A DNA stretch of 64,000 nt from Nocardiopsis endophytica (GTDB lineage Bacteria; Actinomycetota; Actinomycetes; Streptosporangiales; Streptosporangiaceae), in the NCBI RefSeq assembly GCF_027706725.1, contig NZ_JAQFWQ010000019.1, positions 1 through 64,000 on the forward strand. Reading direction: 5' to 3'. The notes beneath the pieces were generated by a model. That model was not told where the DNA came from and searched no databases. It saw nothing but the letters and a program-made list of their open reading frames with translations. Below are positions 16,135 to 24,561 of this stretch, in pieces (positions within the stretch are counted from its first letter, which is position 1; each line of letters opens with the position of its first letter). The position numbers and the translations under genes are program-made.

Positions 16135-17343
16135 ATGGTCGAGGTAGGACTGGCATTCGTCTGCGCACTGGTGGCCTGGAGCGTCACCGCTGCGCTGATC
16201 GCGCGCGGGCAGCGCGACGGGGGGACCTACGCGAAGGTGCTCGCGGGTTCCGCGGTCGCCCTCGCGGTCGCGCTCAGCGCCGCGTTCCCCGGTGCGCTGC
16301 TCGGTTTCTCCGGGCTGACCTTCCGCGTCTGGCAGATCGGTGCGGGCCTGTTCGGGCCCCTGCTGGCCGCCTGGGGCGCGCTGGAGTACGCGGTGGCCTC
16401 GCCCCGCGTCCGGTTCGGCGTCCGCCTGGTGGTCACCACGCTGGCCGTGGTGCCCCTGGTGGTGCTGGCGCTGGACCCGGTGCGGTCCGACTTCGGCGGC
16501 GGCTACCCCCCTCAGGGGGAGCACTACGACGTGATCCCCGGCATCGCTCTGGCGGCGGTGCACGTGTTCGCGGTCCTGGCGCTGGCCGGGGCCGCGGCGG
16601 CGGCGCTGCGCGGGCGCGCCCCCGGCCACCGGGCGTCGGTGGCCGGGCTGCTCGCGCTCGCCGTGCTGCTGGAGATCGCGGTGGCCCGGCTCGGGCTCGG
16701 CATCTTCGGGCAGGTGCTGATGCTGGGCGCGCTGGGAGCGCTGTGGGCGGCGTTCATGCGGGCGCAGAACCCGCCCGAGGAGCCGCAGGGGCGCCGCAGG
16801 GGCGGCCGCCGCCGCGGCGGCCGCGGGCGGCGCGGGGACGGCGAATGGGACGACGACGGGGACGACGGGGAGGACGAGGCCGTGTTCGGAAGGCGCCGCA
16901 AGGCCGAGCCGGAGGACGACTACGGCTACGACGACGACCGCGACGACTACGGCGACCCCTATGGCGGCGCCCGCGGCGGCCGCGCCCCCGCGGGCGGAGG
17001 CCGCCCCTCCCGGATGCGCGGCGTCATCACCATCTACGCGCTGGCCGAGGGGCGCGCCGACGACTTCGACGACGTGGCCGACCTGGTCGTGGACGAGGTG
17101 GCCCGGCGCGAGCCGGACACCCTGCTCTTCGCCTGCCACACCGTGCCCAGCGCGCCGCTGCAGCGCATCGTCTACGCCATCTACCGGGACGACCTGGCGA
17201 TGGAGGAGCACGAGCAGCAGCCGCACGTGCGCGAGTTCGCCCGGCGCACCGCGCACTGCGTCACCGCGACCAACGTCATCGAGCTCGCCCTGGAGGGCGC
17301 CGCGGCCTCGGACCACCTGGCCGCCATGCTGATGCCGAGGTGA
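16135..17343 (+). CDS. Seven-helix membrane protein fused to an ABM domain
   Basis: A 402-residue two-part protein. Residues 1-215 contain about seven hydrophobic helices. Residues 220-290 are a charged linker, first Arg/Gly-rich and then Asp-rich (DDYGYDDDRDDY). Residues 298-400 look like an antibiotic-biosynthesis-monooxygenase (ABM) dimeric alpha/beta-barrel domain (RGVITIYALAEGRADDFDD, then EPDTLLFACHTVP). ABM domains can be quinol-type monooxygenases or ligand-binding modules. A fusion of this domain to a membrane part is unusual, and its role is unknown. Confidence 0.75.
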   Translation: MVEVGLAFVCALVAWSVTAALIARGQRDGGTYAKVLAGSAVALAVALSAAFPGALLGFSGLTFRVWQIGAGLFGPLLAAWGALEYAVASPRVRFGVRLVVTTLAVVPLVVLALDPVRSDFGGGYPPQGEHYDVIPGIALAAVHVFAVLALAGAAAAALRGRAPGHRASVAGLLALAVLLEIAVARLGLGIFGQVLMLGALGALWAAFMRAQNPPEEPQGRRRGGRRRGGRGRRGDGEWDDDGDDGEDEAVFGRRRKAEPEDDYGYDDDRDDYGDPYGGARGGRAPAGGGRPSRMRGVITIYALAEGRADDFDDVADLVVDEVARREPDTLLFACHTVPSAPLQRIVYAIYRDDLAMEEHEQQPHVREFARRTAHCVTATNVIELALEGAAASDHLAAMLMPR

Positions 17344-17483
17344 GGCCGCGGGGGCGGGCACCCGGGGGGTGAAGTACCCTTCCTTGCGGTATACGGTCCG
17401 CGGCGCCGGCGCGGGCCCGCCGCCCGCCGGACCCTCCGGCCCGCGGCGACGCCGAAACCTACGGAGCGTGCTGGAAGCCCCCG

Positions 17484-18173
17484 ATGCGCAAATTCCTCGT
17501 CGTCCTCGTATTCCTGCTGATCCTGCTCGCCGTGGCGGACCGCGGGCTGCACTACGCCGCCCAGAGCGAGATCGCCAAGCGGGTCGGTGCCCAGTACGAG
17601 ATGTCCTCCGAGCCGGAGGTGTCCATCGGCGGGTTCCCGTTCCTGACCCAGGCGGTCGGCGGGACCTACTCGGAGATCTCGATCGTCACCGGCGCGATGG
17701 TCGCCAACGACGTGCAGCTGGAGCGGGTGGACGTGACCGCGCGCAACGTGCACGCGCCGCTGTCGGCCCTGATGAGCGAGCCCAGCGCGGTCGCCGAGAG
17801 CGCCGACGCCCGGGTGATGCTGCCCTACAGCGAGCTGCAGCAGCGGCTGCCCGAGGGCATCGTCATCGAGACCGAGGACGGGGAGCCGCGCATGTCCGGC
17901 GACCTGTCGATGGGCGGGTTCAGCCGCCCGGTGTCGGCGGCGCTGGAGATCTCCGCCGAGGGCGACACGGTGACGGTCACCCCGACCGACGTGCGCGTCG
18001 GCGACACCGGGACCGACCTGGGCGCCCAGGTCGCCCAGCGGCTCACCGTCTCCTTCCAGATCCCGCGGCTGCCGTTCGACCTGAGGATCACCGGCATCGA
18101 GGCGCTGCCCAACGGCGTCCAGGTCTCGGCCGAGGCCCAGGACGTGCAGCTGGTCGGCGGGCAGGCCCAGTAG
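17484..18173 (+). CDS. LmeA-family (DUF2993) phospholipid-binding protein
   Basis: A 229-residue protein with an N-terminal signal-anchor helix (KFLVVLVFLLILLAVADRG) and a beta-rich DUF2993 domain. The Mycobacterium homologue LmeA binds phospholipid and affects mannan elongation of cell-envelope lipoglycans. It is expected outside the membrane. A -10-like TACCCT lies at 17375-17380. The next gene follows after two bases. Confidence 0.82.
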   Translation: MRKFLVVLVFLLILLAVADRGLHYAAQSEIAKRVGAQYEMSSEPEVSIGGFPFLTQAVGGTYSEISIVTGAMVANDVQLERVDVTARNVHAPLSALMSEPSAVAESADARVMLPYSELQQRLPEGIVIETEDGEPRMSGDLSMGGFSRPVSAALEISAEGDTVTVTPTDVRVGDTGTDLGAQVAQRLTVSFQIPRLPFDLRITGIEALPNGVQVSAEAQDVQLVGGQAQ

Positions 18174-18175
18174 CC

Positions 18176-18535
18176 GTGCCCGGCCCGCCCCCGGGGCAGG
18201 CGCCCCGGCTGGACCCGGCCGAGCTGGGGCAGGCCCTCGGCGAACGGGCCACCCTGGTCCAGTTCTCCTCCGCGTTCTGCCGCCCGTGCGTGGCGACCCG
18301 CCGTGTCCTGGCTGAGGTCGCCGCGATGGTCCCCGGGGTGGCGGCGGTGGACGTGGACGCCGAGTCGCACCTGGAGCTGGTGCGCCGCCTGGACGTCACC
18401 GCCACACCCACCGTGCTGGTCGTCGACGCCGAGGGGCGGGTGCGCCGCCGGGCCGCCGGCCTGCCCCGCAAGGCCGACGTCATCGCCGCTCTGGGCGCGG
18501 TCCTGCTCGACGGCGAGGGGCCCGGGGCGCCCTGA
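18176..18535 (+). CDS. Thioredoxin-family protein
   Basis: A 119-residue thioredoxin fold with the active site SAFCRPC (about residue 34) and cis-proline TATPT. It begins at GTG 18176 two bases after the LmeA-like gene, so translation is probably coupled. No signal peptide is seen. It lies before the sulfur-metabolism pair at 18965-20109. Confidence 0.85.
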   Translation: MPGPPPGQAPRLDPAELGQALGERATLVQFSSAFCRPCVATRRVLAEVAAMVPGVAAVDVDAESHLELVRRLDVTATPTVLVVDAEGRVRRRAAGLPRKADVIAALGAVLLDGEGPGAP

Positions 18536-18571
18536 GCGGCCCGGAAGCGGGCACTGTGACACCGGCCACGC

Positions 18572-18601
18572 GTGACAAGGCGGTGGGCGGCCCCGTACGA
18601 T
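18572..18601 (+). promoter_or_regulatory. Promoter of the cysteine leader peptide
   Basis: A -35-like GTGACA (18572-18577) and a -10-like TACGAT (18596-18601) are separated by 18 bases. The predicted transcript start falls at about 18608-18609, on the GTG of the leader peptide, so the message would be leaderless. Confidence 0.65.
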
Positions 18602-18608
18602 CGGTGCC

Positions 18609-18698
18609 GTGGAATCATTGGCAGGCGCGTTCCTGACGAAGCGGCGGGCGGTGGACTACTGCCACGTCGCCGCCGCGCTCTGTCTGCCTTCCCTGTAG
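18609..18698 (+). CDS. Cysteine-containing putative leader peptide
   Basis: A 29-residue open frame (GTG to TAG) containing LTKRRAVDYCHVAAALC. This closely follows the pattern of the short 'putative leader peptides' (roughly LTxRRxVDLxRVAxAxC) found before sulfur-assimilation genes in actinomycetes. Two cysteine codons (TGC at 18660, TGT at 18681) near the end could let ribosome stalling report cysteine supply to the downstream sulfurtransferase gene. The region to 18964 contains several GC-rich inverted repeats, but I cannot pick out one attenuator. Confidence 0.7.
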   Translation: MESLAGAFLTKRRAVDYCHVAAALCLPSL

Positions 18699-18964
18699 AG
18701 CGGTCCTCCGCGCCCCCGGCCCGTCCGTCGGCCCGGGCGCCCGACGCCGCCGATGCCGCGCGTACGACCCGCCACGCCCTCCGGCGCCGCCCACGCGACA
18801 GGGAGCACCACCTTGCGGCTCCACGGCAGGGACGGACGGCGACGACCGCAGCCGTCCTCCGCAGAACCCGCGACCCCGACAGCCGACCGGCACCGGCCGG
18901 CCGCGGCGCCGTGCGCGCACCCCTCTCACCGCCGCTGCACGATTCCGATTTATGGAGGTTCCCC

Positions 18965-19804
18965 ATGAGCCGCTCCGACGTCCTGGTGGACGCCGACTGG
19001 GTGGAGGCTCACCTGGACGACCCGAAGGTGGTCCTCGTCGAGGTCGACGAGGACACGTCGGCCTACGACAAGGGCCACATCCGCAACGCGATCAAGATCG
19101 ACTGGAAGAAGGACCTCCAGGACCCGGTCCGCCGGGACTTCGTGGACCGGACCGGCTTCGAGAGGCTGCTGTCCGAGCGCGGCATCGCGAACGACGACAC
19201 CGTCGTGCTCTACGGGGGCAACAACAACTGGTTCGCCGCCTACGCCTACTGGTACTTCCGCCTCTACGGCCACCAGAGCGTCAAGCTGCTCGACGGCGGC
19301 CGCAAGAAGTGGGAGCTGGACTCCCGCGAGCTGGTGGAGGAGGTGCCCGAGCGCCCGGCCACCTCCTACACCGCCTCCGAGCAGGACGCCTCCATCCGCG
19401 CGTTCCGCGACGAGGTCGTCGAGGCCATCGGCACCAAGGCGCTGGTGGACGTGCGCTCGCCCGACGAGTTCACCGGCAAGCTGCTGGCCCCCGCGCACCT
19501 GCCGCAGGAGACCTCGCAGCGTCCGGGGCACATCCCCACCGCCCGCAACATCCCGTGGGCCAAGACCGCCAACGAGGACGGCACCTTCAAGTCCGACGAG
19601 GAGCTGCGCGAGCTGTACACGGAGGCCGGGGTCGACCTGGGCTCCGACATCATCGCCTACTGCCGGATCGGCGAGCGCTCCTCGCACACCTGGTTCGCCC
19701 TGCACGAGCTGCTGGGCCTGGACAACGTGAAGAACTACGACGGCTCCTGGACCGAGTACGGCTCCCTGGTGGGCGTCCCGGTGGAGCTGGGGGAGGCCAA
19801 GTGA
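18965..19804 (+). CDS. Thiosulfate sulfurtransferase (rhodanese)
   Basis: A 279-residue enzyme with two rhodanese domains. The N-terminal one is inactive, and the C-terminal one carries the catalytic cysteine in YCRIGERSSH (about residue 234), the CRxGx[RT] loop of thiosulfate sulfurtransferases. It resembles M. tuberculosis CysA2/CysA3. It starts at ATG 18965 after TATGGAGG. The stop overlaps the next gene (GTGA), and the pair is conserved. It is probably controlled by the cysteine leader peptide upstream. Confidence 0.92.
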   Translation: MSRSDVLVDADWVEAHLDDPKVVLVEVDEDTSAYDKGHIRNAIKIDWKKDLQDPVRRDFVDRTGFERLLSERGIANDDTVVLYGGNNNWFAAYAYWYFRLYGHQSVKLLDGGRKKWELDSRELVEEVPERPATSYTASEQDASIRAFRDEVVEAIGTKALVDVRSPDEFTGKLLAPAHLPQETSQRPGHIPTARNIPWAKTANEDGTFKSDEELRELYTEAGVDLGSDIIAYCRIGERSSHTWFALHELLGLDNVKNYDGSWTEYGSLVGVPVELGEAK

Positions 19805-20109
19805 GCGCGGACGGATGCGGCGCCCCGGTCGGCGGGGTCGCCATCGCCGACGGCGAGGCGAAGGACCAGGCGGTCATCGAGGGCGTGGTGACGCGCGGCG
19901 GGACCCCGCTCAGCGGCGCCTACGCGCGGCTGCTCAGCGGTGACGGCGACTTCGTGGGCGAGGTGGCCACCGGCGAGGAGGGCACCTTCCGGTTCTTCGC
20001 CGCCGACGGCGACTGGAAGGTGAAGGTCCTGGCGTCCCAGGGCTTCTCGGCCGAGTACGCCATCGAGGCGCAGGTCGGCAAGCGCGTGGAGCTGCGCGTG
20101 GAGGCCTGA
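19801..20109 (+). CDS. SseC-like DUF1416 protein
   Basis: A 102-residue protein of the DUF1416 family: a small beta-sandwich (IEGVVTRGGTPLSGAYARLL; GEEGTFRFFAADGDWKVKVL) with one N-terminal cysteine. In M. tuberculosis the same family (SseC) lies beside CysA2. The overlap with the sulfurtransferase stop codon implies coupled translation and a joint role in sulfur transfer, which is not defined. Confidence 0.88.
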   Translation: MSADGCGAPVGGVAIADGEAKDQAVIEGVVTRGGTPLSGAYARLLSGDGDFVGEVATGEEGTFRFFAADGDWKVKVLASQGFSAEYAIEAQVGKRVELRVEA

Positions 20110-20143
20110 GGCCGAGCGGGCGCCAGGGCGCGCCGGAACGCAC

Positions 20144-20177
20144 GGGAGGCGGGGCACCGGAGGGTGCCCCGCCTTCC
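20144..20177 (+). terminator. Terminator after the sulfurtransferase operon
   Basis: AGGCGGGGCACC (20147-20158) pairs with GGTGCCCCGCCT (20163-20174) around a GGAG loop, extended by three weaker pairs. It lies 38 bases after the stop codon. Confidence 0.8.
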
Positions 20178-20204
20178 GTCGTCTCCGCCCGCGCCCCCGC
20201 CACC

Positions 20205-20274
20205 CCGCGATGATCTCGACGAAAGTGCTGTCAAAACCGCAGGAATGACAGCACTTCTGTCGAGATCATCGCGG
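20205..20274. repeat. Palindromic repeat family A
   Basis: Nearly perfect: the left arm CCGCGATGATCTCGACGAAA continues AGTGCTGTCA, and the right arm TGACAGCACTTCTGTCGAGA ends in TCATCGCGG. It lies between a terminator and the EamA gene. Confidence 0.85.
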
Positions 20275-20327
20275 GATGGGCCGGATCATGGGACCGTATG
20301 CACGGGCGCTAGGGTGGGTCCGATCCC

Positions 20328-21167
20328 ATGACCAGCACCGCCTTCTTCGCCGTCCTGGCCGCGGCCCTGCTGCACGCGGCCTGGAACGCCATCGCCCACG
20401 CCGTCACCGACCGCCTCATCGGCTTCGCGCTCATCGGCGCGGCCGGAACCGTCGCCGGGGCGGCCACCGCCGCCTACGCCGGGGTCCCCGACCCCGCCTC
20501 CTGGCCCGCGCTGGGGCTGTCGGCGCTGCTGCACGTGGGCTACATGGGCTTCCTCATGCTCTCCTACCGCCTCGGCGACTTCGGGCAGGTCTACCCGCTG
20601 GCCCGGGGCACCTCCCCGTGGCTGGTGGCCATCGGCGCGGCCGTGCTCGTCGGCGAGACCCTCACCCCCGCGCACCTGGCCGGGGTGCTGGTGGTCTCGG
20701 CCGGGCTGACGGCCCTGGTGTTCGCCGGAGGGGTGCCCGGCCGCGCCCAGCTCCCCGCGCTCGGCGCCGCCCTGCTCACCGGCGTCATGATCGCCGGGTA
20801 CACCGTGGTGGACGGCATCGGGGTGCGCGCCTCCGGCGACCCGCTCGCCTACCTGGCCTGGCTCATGGTGCTGGAGGGGCCGTGGTTCCTCATCGCCGCC
20901 GTCGTGCTGCGCCGCGGCGCCCTGCCCGCCCAGCTGCGCCCGGTGTGGCGGATCGGCGCCCTGGGCGGCGTGATGTCCATGGCCGCCTACGGCCTGGTGC
21001 TGTGGGCCCAGACCATGGGCGACCTGGCGGCCGTGGCCGCGCTGCGCGAGACGAGCATCATCTTCGGCGCGGTGATCGCCGCCGTGGTGTTCCGGGAGGG
21101 AATGGGCCGCGTGAAGGTCGTCTCGGCGGCGGTCGTCGCCGTCGGCATCGCACTGCTCAACCTCTGA
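20328..21167 (+). CDS. EamA-family (DMT) membrane transporter
   Basis: A 279-residue protein with ten predicted membrane helices in two repeated halves, the drug/metabolite transporter fold (HAAWNAIAHAV near the start, PLARGTSPWLV, and a C-terminal helix ALRETSIIFGAVIAAVVF). It likely exports a small metabolite; the substrate is unknown. A -10-like TAGGGT at 20310-20315 gives a very short leader. Confidence 0.85.
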   Translation: MTSTAFFAVLAAALLHAAWNAIAHAVTDRLIGFALIGAAGTVAGAATAAYAGVPDPASWPALGLSALLHVGYMGFLMLSYRLGDFGQVYPLARGTSPWLVAIGAAVLVGETLTPAHLAGVLVVSAGLTALVFAGGVPGRAQLPALGAALLTGVMIAGYTVVDGIGVRASGDPLAYLAWLMVLEGPWFLIAAVVLRRGALPAQLRPVWRIGALGGVMSMAAYGLVLWAQTMGDLAAVAALRETSIIFGAVIAAVVFREGMGRVKVVSAAVVAVGIALLNL

Positions 21168-21264
21168 CGGCGGCGGGCGGCATTTCCGGCAAGGTCGTGA
21201 CAACTCGCCCCCACCCTGACAGCATTTCCTCACACGCGCTGTGATCCCCCCAGGAGGTGCGGCG

Positions 21265-23166
21265 GTGGCGGTCCGATCCCCGCGGAACAGGACGGTGCGC
21301 ATCGGCTGGCGGCACGCGGTGCCGGTGCCCGACCCCGGCCCCCCTCCCCGAAGGCCCACACCCCCCGACCGCGCCGACGCCGTCCGCGCGGCCGCCCGGC
21401 GCGGCTCCGAGGCCGCCACCGACCGCCCGCTGAAGGCGGCGCTGTGCGCACTGGCGGCCGTCGCCGCCCTGGCCCTGGCGCTGTGGCCGCTGCGCGTGCT
21501 GCCCGGGCTGCTGGTCTTCGCCGCCCTGCTGGCCTGCCTGGTCGTCGCCGTCCCGATCGGGGTGGCGCTGCTGCAGAGCCGCGCGGTGGCGGCCGAGCGG
21601 GCCGCGCGCGAGCGGGAGCGGCTGGCCGAGCGGCGCCGCGCCGAGGAGGAGGACCTGCGCCGCCGCCAGGAGGAGCACGCCGAGGAGTACCGCGGCTGGC
21701 GGGCCCGCCGCCGCGCCTTCGAGGCGCAGCCGCGCTGGTACGCCTTCGAGCCGCCGGCCGGGGTGCGCGCCGTCGTGGTGGTCGGCGGCACCGAGGCCGG
21801 GTGGTCGGCTCTGCTCACCGGGTTGGGCGCCGCCCGCCTGGCCGACGGCGGGGACCTGGCCGTGGTCGACCTGTCCGGCCGCGCCGTGGCCGGGGACCTG
21901 GTGGCGCTGGCCCGGCACTGCGGCGCGCGGGCGCGGGTGCGGGTGCTCCCCGCCGACCTGCCGCGGCTCACCCTGGGCACCGGCCTGGAGGCCGGGGAGC
22001 GGGCGCGCACCCTGGCCGCCGTCGCCGCGGCGGCCGACCCCAAGTCCGACGCCGAGCGCGACCGGGCCCTGCTGGAGCGGGTGCTCGGGGTGCTGGGCGC
22101 CGACGCCGGGACCGACGCCGTCCTGGCCGCGCTGCGCGCGGTGGCCGCCCCCGGCGACGACGTGCGCGACGACCCGTCGCTGGGGCTGCTGGACGCCGGG
22201 CGGCGCGCGGCCGTCCGCGAGGCCTGCGGTACCGACCGGGCCACCGCGGACCGCGCCTGGGAGCTGGAGCGGCACCTGGCGCCCTTCGAGGGGGTCGGCT
22301 CGCGCGCCGGGGAAGAGGAGGAGCCCGCGGCGCAGGTGGGCGTGGTCGCCACCGACCGGGCCGCCGGCGAGGTGGCGGCCCGCGCCTACGGGGCCTACGC
22401 CGTGGCGGGGCTGTGCCGCCTGCTGGAGCGGGGGGAGGGCGGCGCCCCCTGGACCGGGGCGGTGGCGGTGTGCGGCGCCGACGCGGTGCCCGCCGCCGAG
22501 CTGGACCGCCTGGAGGAGGCGGCCGCCCGCGCCGGGGCGGGCCTGGTGCTGGTCTTCCCGGAGGCCGGGGACGAGGCGATGGCGCGGGTCGATGGGCCCG
22601 GCCGGATGCCGGTGGTGATGCGCCAGCCCGGCCCCCGCCCGGCCGCGCGCCTGGTGGAGTGGTTCGGCGAGGTGCCCGAGGTGCGGCTGCACCGGCTGTC
22701 CGAGGTGATCGGGGAGGCGCTGAGCGGCAGCGTCGCCGACGGCTACGCCGACGCCGAGGACCCGGCGCGGGCGGCGACGGTCCCCACGGCCGTGCGCGCG
22801 ACGGCCCCGCCCGCCCCGGTGGCCCCGCTGGACCTGGCGCGCCACCTGCGCGCCGCGTCGGTGTGGGGCAGGGCCACCGCCCAGGCGGCCCCGGTGGACG
22901 CCGACGGCGACCCGCGGCCGCTCCGCGCCGACGTGCACGGCCTGCGCTCGCTCCCGCCGACGGCGATGCTCGTCCCGGGGGAGGGCGGCGCGGTGCTGGC
23001 CGACGCCAACCCGGGCATCCTGACGCTGGCCACCGCCACCCTGTCCACGGTCGAGGAGGCTCCCCCGGTCGAGCCGCCGCCCAGGGACGACGAGGAGCCT
23101 CCGGCGAACCTGGGCCCGCCCCCGGAGCGGCCGGACTGGCGCCGGGAGGCGGACGGAGCGCGGTAG
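21265..23166 (+). CDS. Large membrane protein of unknown function
   Basis: A 633-residue protein. Two hydrophobic helices lie at about residues 65-105, followed by a charged coiled coil (about 110-150, Arg/Glu-rich). A long Ala/Arg-rich cytoplasmic domain begins with VVVVGGTEAGWSALLTGLGA, which sits where a P-loop would be but lacks the GK[ST] lysine. Later VVDLSGRAVAGDL and LVLVFPEAGDEAM resemble strand/Walker-B-like segments. It may be a degenerate relative of conjugation or secretion ATPases. The C-terminus (EEPPANLGPPPERPDW) is proline-rich. GTG 21265 was chosen for the ideal AGGAGG eight bases before it; a GTG at 21241 is also open. Confidence 0.6.
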   Translation: MAVRSPRNRTVRIGWRHAVPVPDPGPPPRRPTPPDRADAVRAAARRGSEAATDRPLKAALCALAAVAALALALWPLRVLPGLLVFAALLACLVVAVPIGVALLQSRAVAAERAARERERLAERRRAEEEDLRRRQEEHAEEYRGWRARRRAFEAQPRWYAFEPPAGVRAVVVVGGTEAGWSALLTGLGAARLADGGDLAVVDLSGRAVAGDLVALARHCGARARVRVLPADLPRLTLGTGLEAGERARTLAAVAAAADPKSDAERDRALLERVLGVLGADAGTDAVLAALRAVAAPGDDVRDDPSLGLLDAGRRAAVREACGTDRATADRAWELERHLAPFEGVGSRAGEEEEPAAQVGVVATDRAAGEVAARAYGAYAVAGLCRLLERGEGGAPWTGAVAVCGADAVPAAELDRLEEAAARAGAGLVLVFPEAGDEAMARVDGPGRMPVVMRQPGPRPAARLVEWFGEVPEVRLHRLSEVIGEALSGSVADGYADAEDPARAATVPTAVRATAPPAPVAPLDLARHLRAASVWGRATAQAAPVDADGDPRPLRADVHGLRSLPPTAMLVPGEGGAVLADANPGILTLATATLSTVEEAPPVEPPPRDDEEPPANLGPPPERPDWRREADGAR

Positions 23167-23286
23167 GGCGGTGTCCGTGGGGCGTGCCACGGGCCGCGGG
23201 CAATACCCTTGGATACCGAAGCCTGCGGTCGGCGGTGCCCCCGGCGGCCCCGGGCCGGTGCTCCCAGTAGAAACCTAGTGGGGATC

Positions 23287-24543
23287 ATGAGCGAACTTCC
23301 CTTGCGTGCCCAGCTCGCGTCCGTCCTGGGCAAAAGCGCGGCGTCGCTGTCCCGGGCCACCGGCCGCGGGGACGGCTCGGTCATCGGCGGGCGCGTGGCC
23401 CTCAAGGTCGAGCCCGACCTGCTCGGCAAGCTGGCCCGGGGGCGGAGGCTGACGCTGGTCAGCGCCACCAACGGCAAGACCACCACCACGCGGCTGATCG
23501 CCGCGGCGCTGCGCGAGCTCGGCGACATCGCCACCAACGAGCAGGGCGCCAACATGCCCACCGGGCACATCACCGCACTGGCCAACAGCCCCGACGCGCG
23601 CAACGGCGTGCTGGAGGTCGACGAGAAGTACCTCCCGCAGGTGATCAAGGCCACCAATCCGGCGGTCACCGTGCTGATGAACCTCAGCCGGGACCAGATG
23701 GACCGCGCCTCGGAGATCAACCTGCTGGCCAAGAAGTGGCGGGACGCGCTGGGCACCAGCGAGACCCACGTGGTGGCCAACGCCGACGACCCGCTGGTCG
23801 CCTGGGCGGGCCTGGGCGCGCGGCACGCCACCTGGGTGTCGGCCGGGCAGCGCTGGAAAGAGGACTCCTGGTGCTGCCCCGAGTGCGGCGGCCACCTCAA
23901 GCGCGACCCCGACCCCTACTGGGAGTGCCCCGAGTGCGGGCTGGCCCGCCCCGAGGCCTCCTGGGCGGTGGACAACGGCGACGACGTCGTCGTGGACCCC
24001 AACGGCGTGCGATTCGGCATGCGGCTGAACCTGCCCGGCGACGCCAACCGGTCCAACGCGGCCATCGCCATGGCGGTCGGCGCCGCCTACGGCATCCACC
24101 CCAAGCAGTCGCTGCCGCGCCTGCGCGAGATCCGCTCGGTGGCCGGCCGCTACACCTCGGTCGTCACCCACGGCACCGAGGTGCGGCTGCTGCTGGCCAA
24201 GAACCCGGCCGGGTGGCTGGAGTCGTTCGCGGTGCTCGGCCCGCCCGACGTCCCGGTGCTGCTGTCGGTCAACGCCCAGGTCCCCGACGGCAAGGACACC
24301 TCCTGGCTGTGGGACGTGGACTACACCGTGCTGGCCGACCGCCGGGTGTTCGTGCTCGGCGAGCGCCGCACCGACCTGGCGCTGCGGCTGGAGACCGACG
24401 GGGTGCCCTTCGAGGTCGCCGACCGGGTGGACGACGTGGTCGCCCGCCTCAAGGCCGAGCGCCCCGACCTGCCCAAGGTCGACGTCATCGCCAACTACAC
24501 GGCCTTCCAGCAGATCCGCGCGGCCTACGGCCGCGTCCAGTAG
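23287..24543 (+). CDS. murT: Lipid II isoglutaminyl synthase, ligase subunit MurT
   Basis: A 418-residue Mur-ligase-like protein. The ATP-binding SATNGKTTTTRL is at about residue 60. A four-cysteine zinc ribbon (CCPECGG and CPECG, about 198-218) is inserted in the central domain, and a DUF1727 C-terminal domain follows. With GatD it amidates the D-glutamate of lipid II. It probably shares an operon with the next gene (18-base gap). A -10-like TACCCT lies at 23204-23209. Confidence 0.93.
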   Translation: MSELPLRAQLASVLGKSAASLSRATGRGDGSVIGGRVALKVEPDLLGKLARGRRLTLVSATNGKTTTTRLIAAALRELGDIATNEQGANMPTGHITALANSPDARNGVLEVDEKYLPQVIKATNPAVTVLMNLSRDQMDRASEINLLAKKWRDALGTSETHVVANADDPLVAWAGLGARHATWVSAGQRWKEDSWCCPECGGHLKRDPDPYWECPECGLARPEASWAVDNGDDVVVDPNGVRFGMRLNLPGDANRSNAAIAMAVGAAYGIHPKQSLPRLREIRSVAGRYTSVVTHGTEVRLLLAKNPAGWLESFAVLGPPDVPVLLSVNAQVPDGKDTSWLWDVDYTVLADRRVFVLGERRTDLALRLETDGVPFEVADRVDDVVARLKAERPDLPKVDVIANYTAFQQIRAAYGRVQ

Positions 24544-24561
24544 GCGACGAGGACAGGTGAG

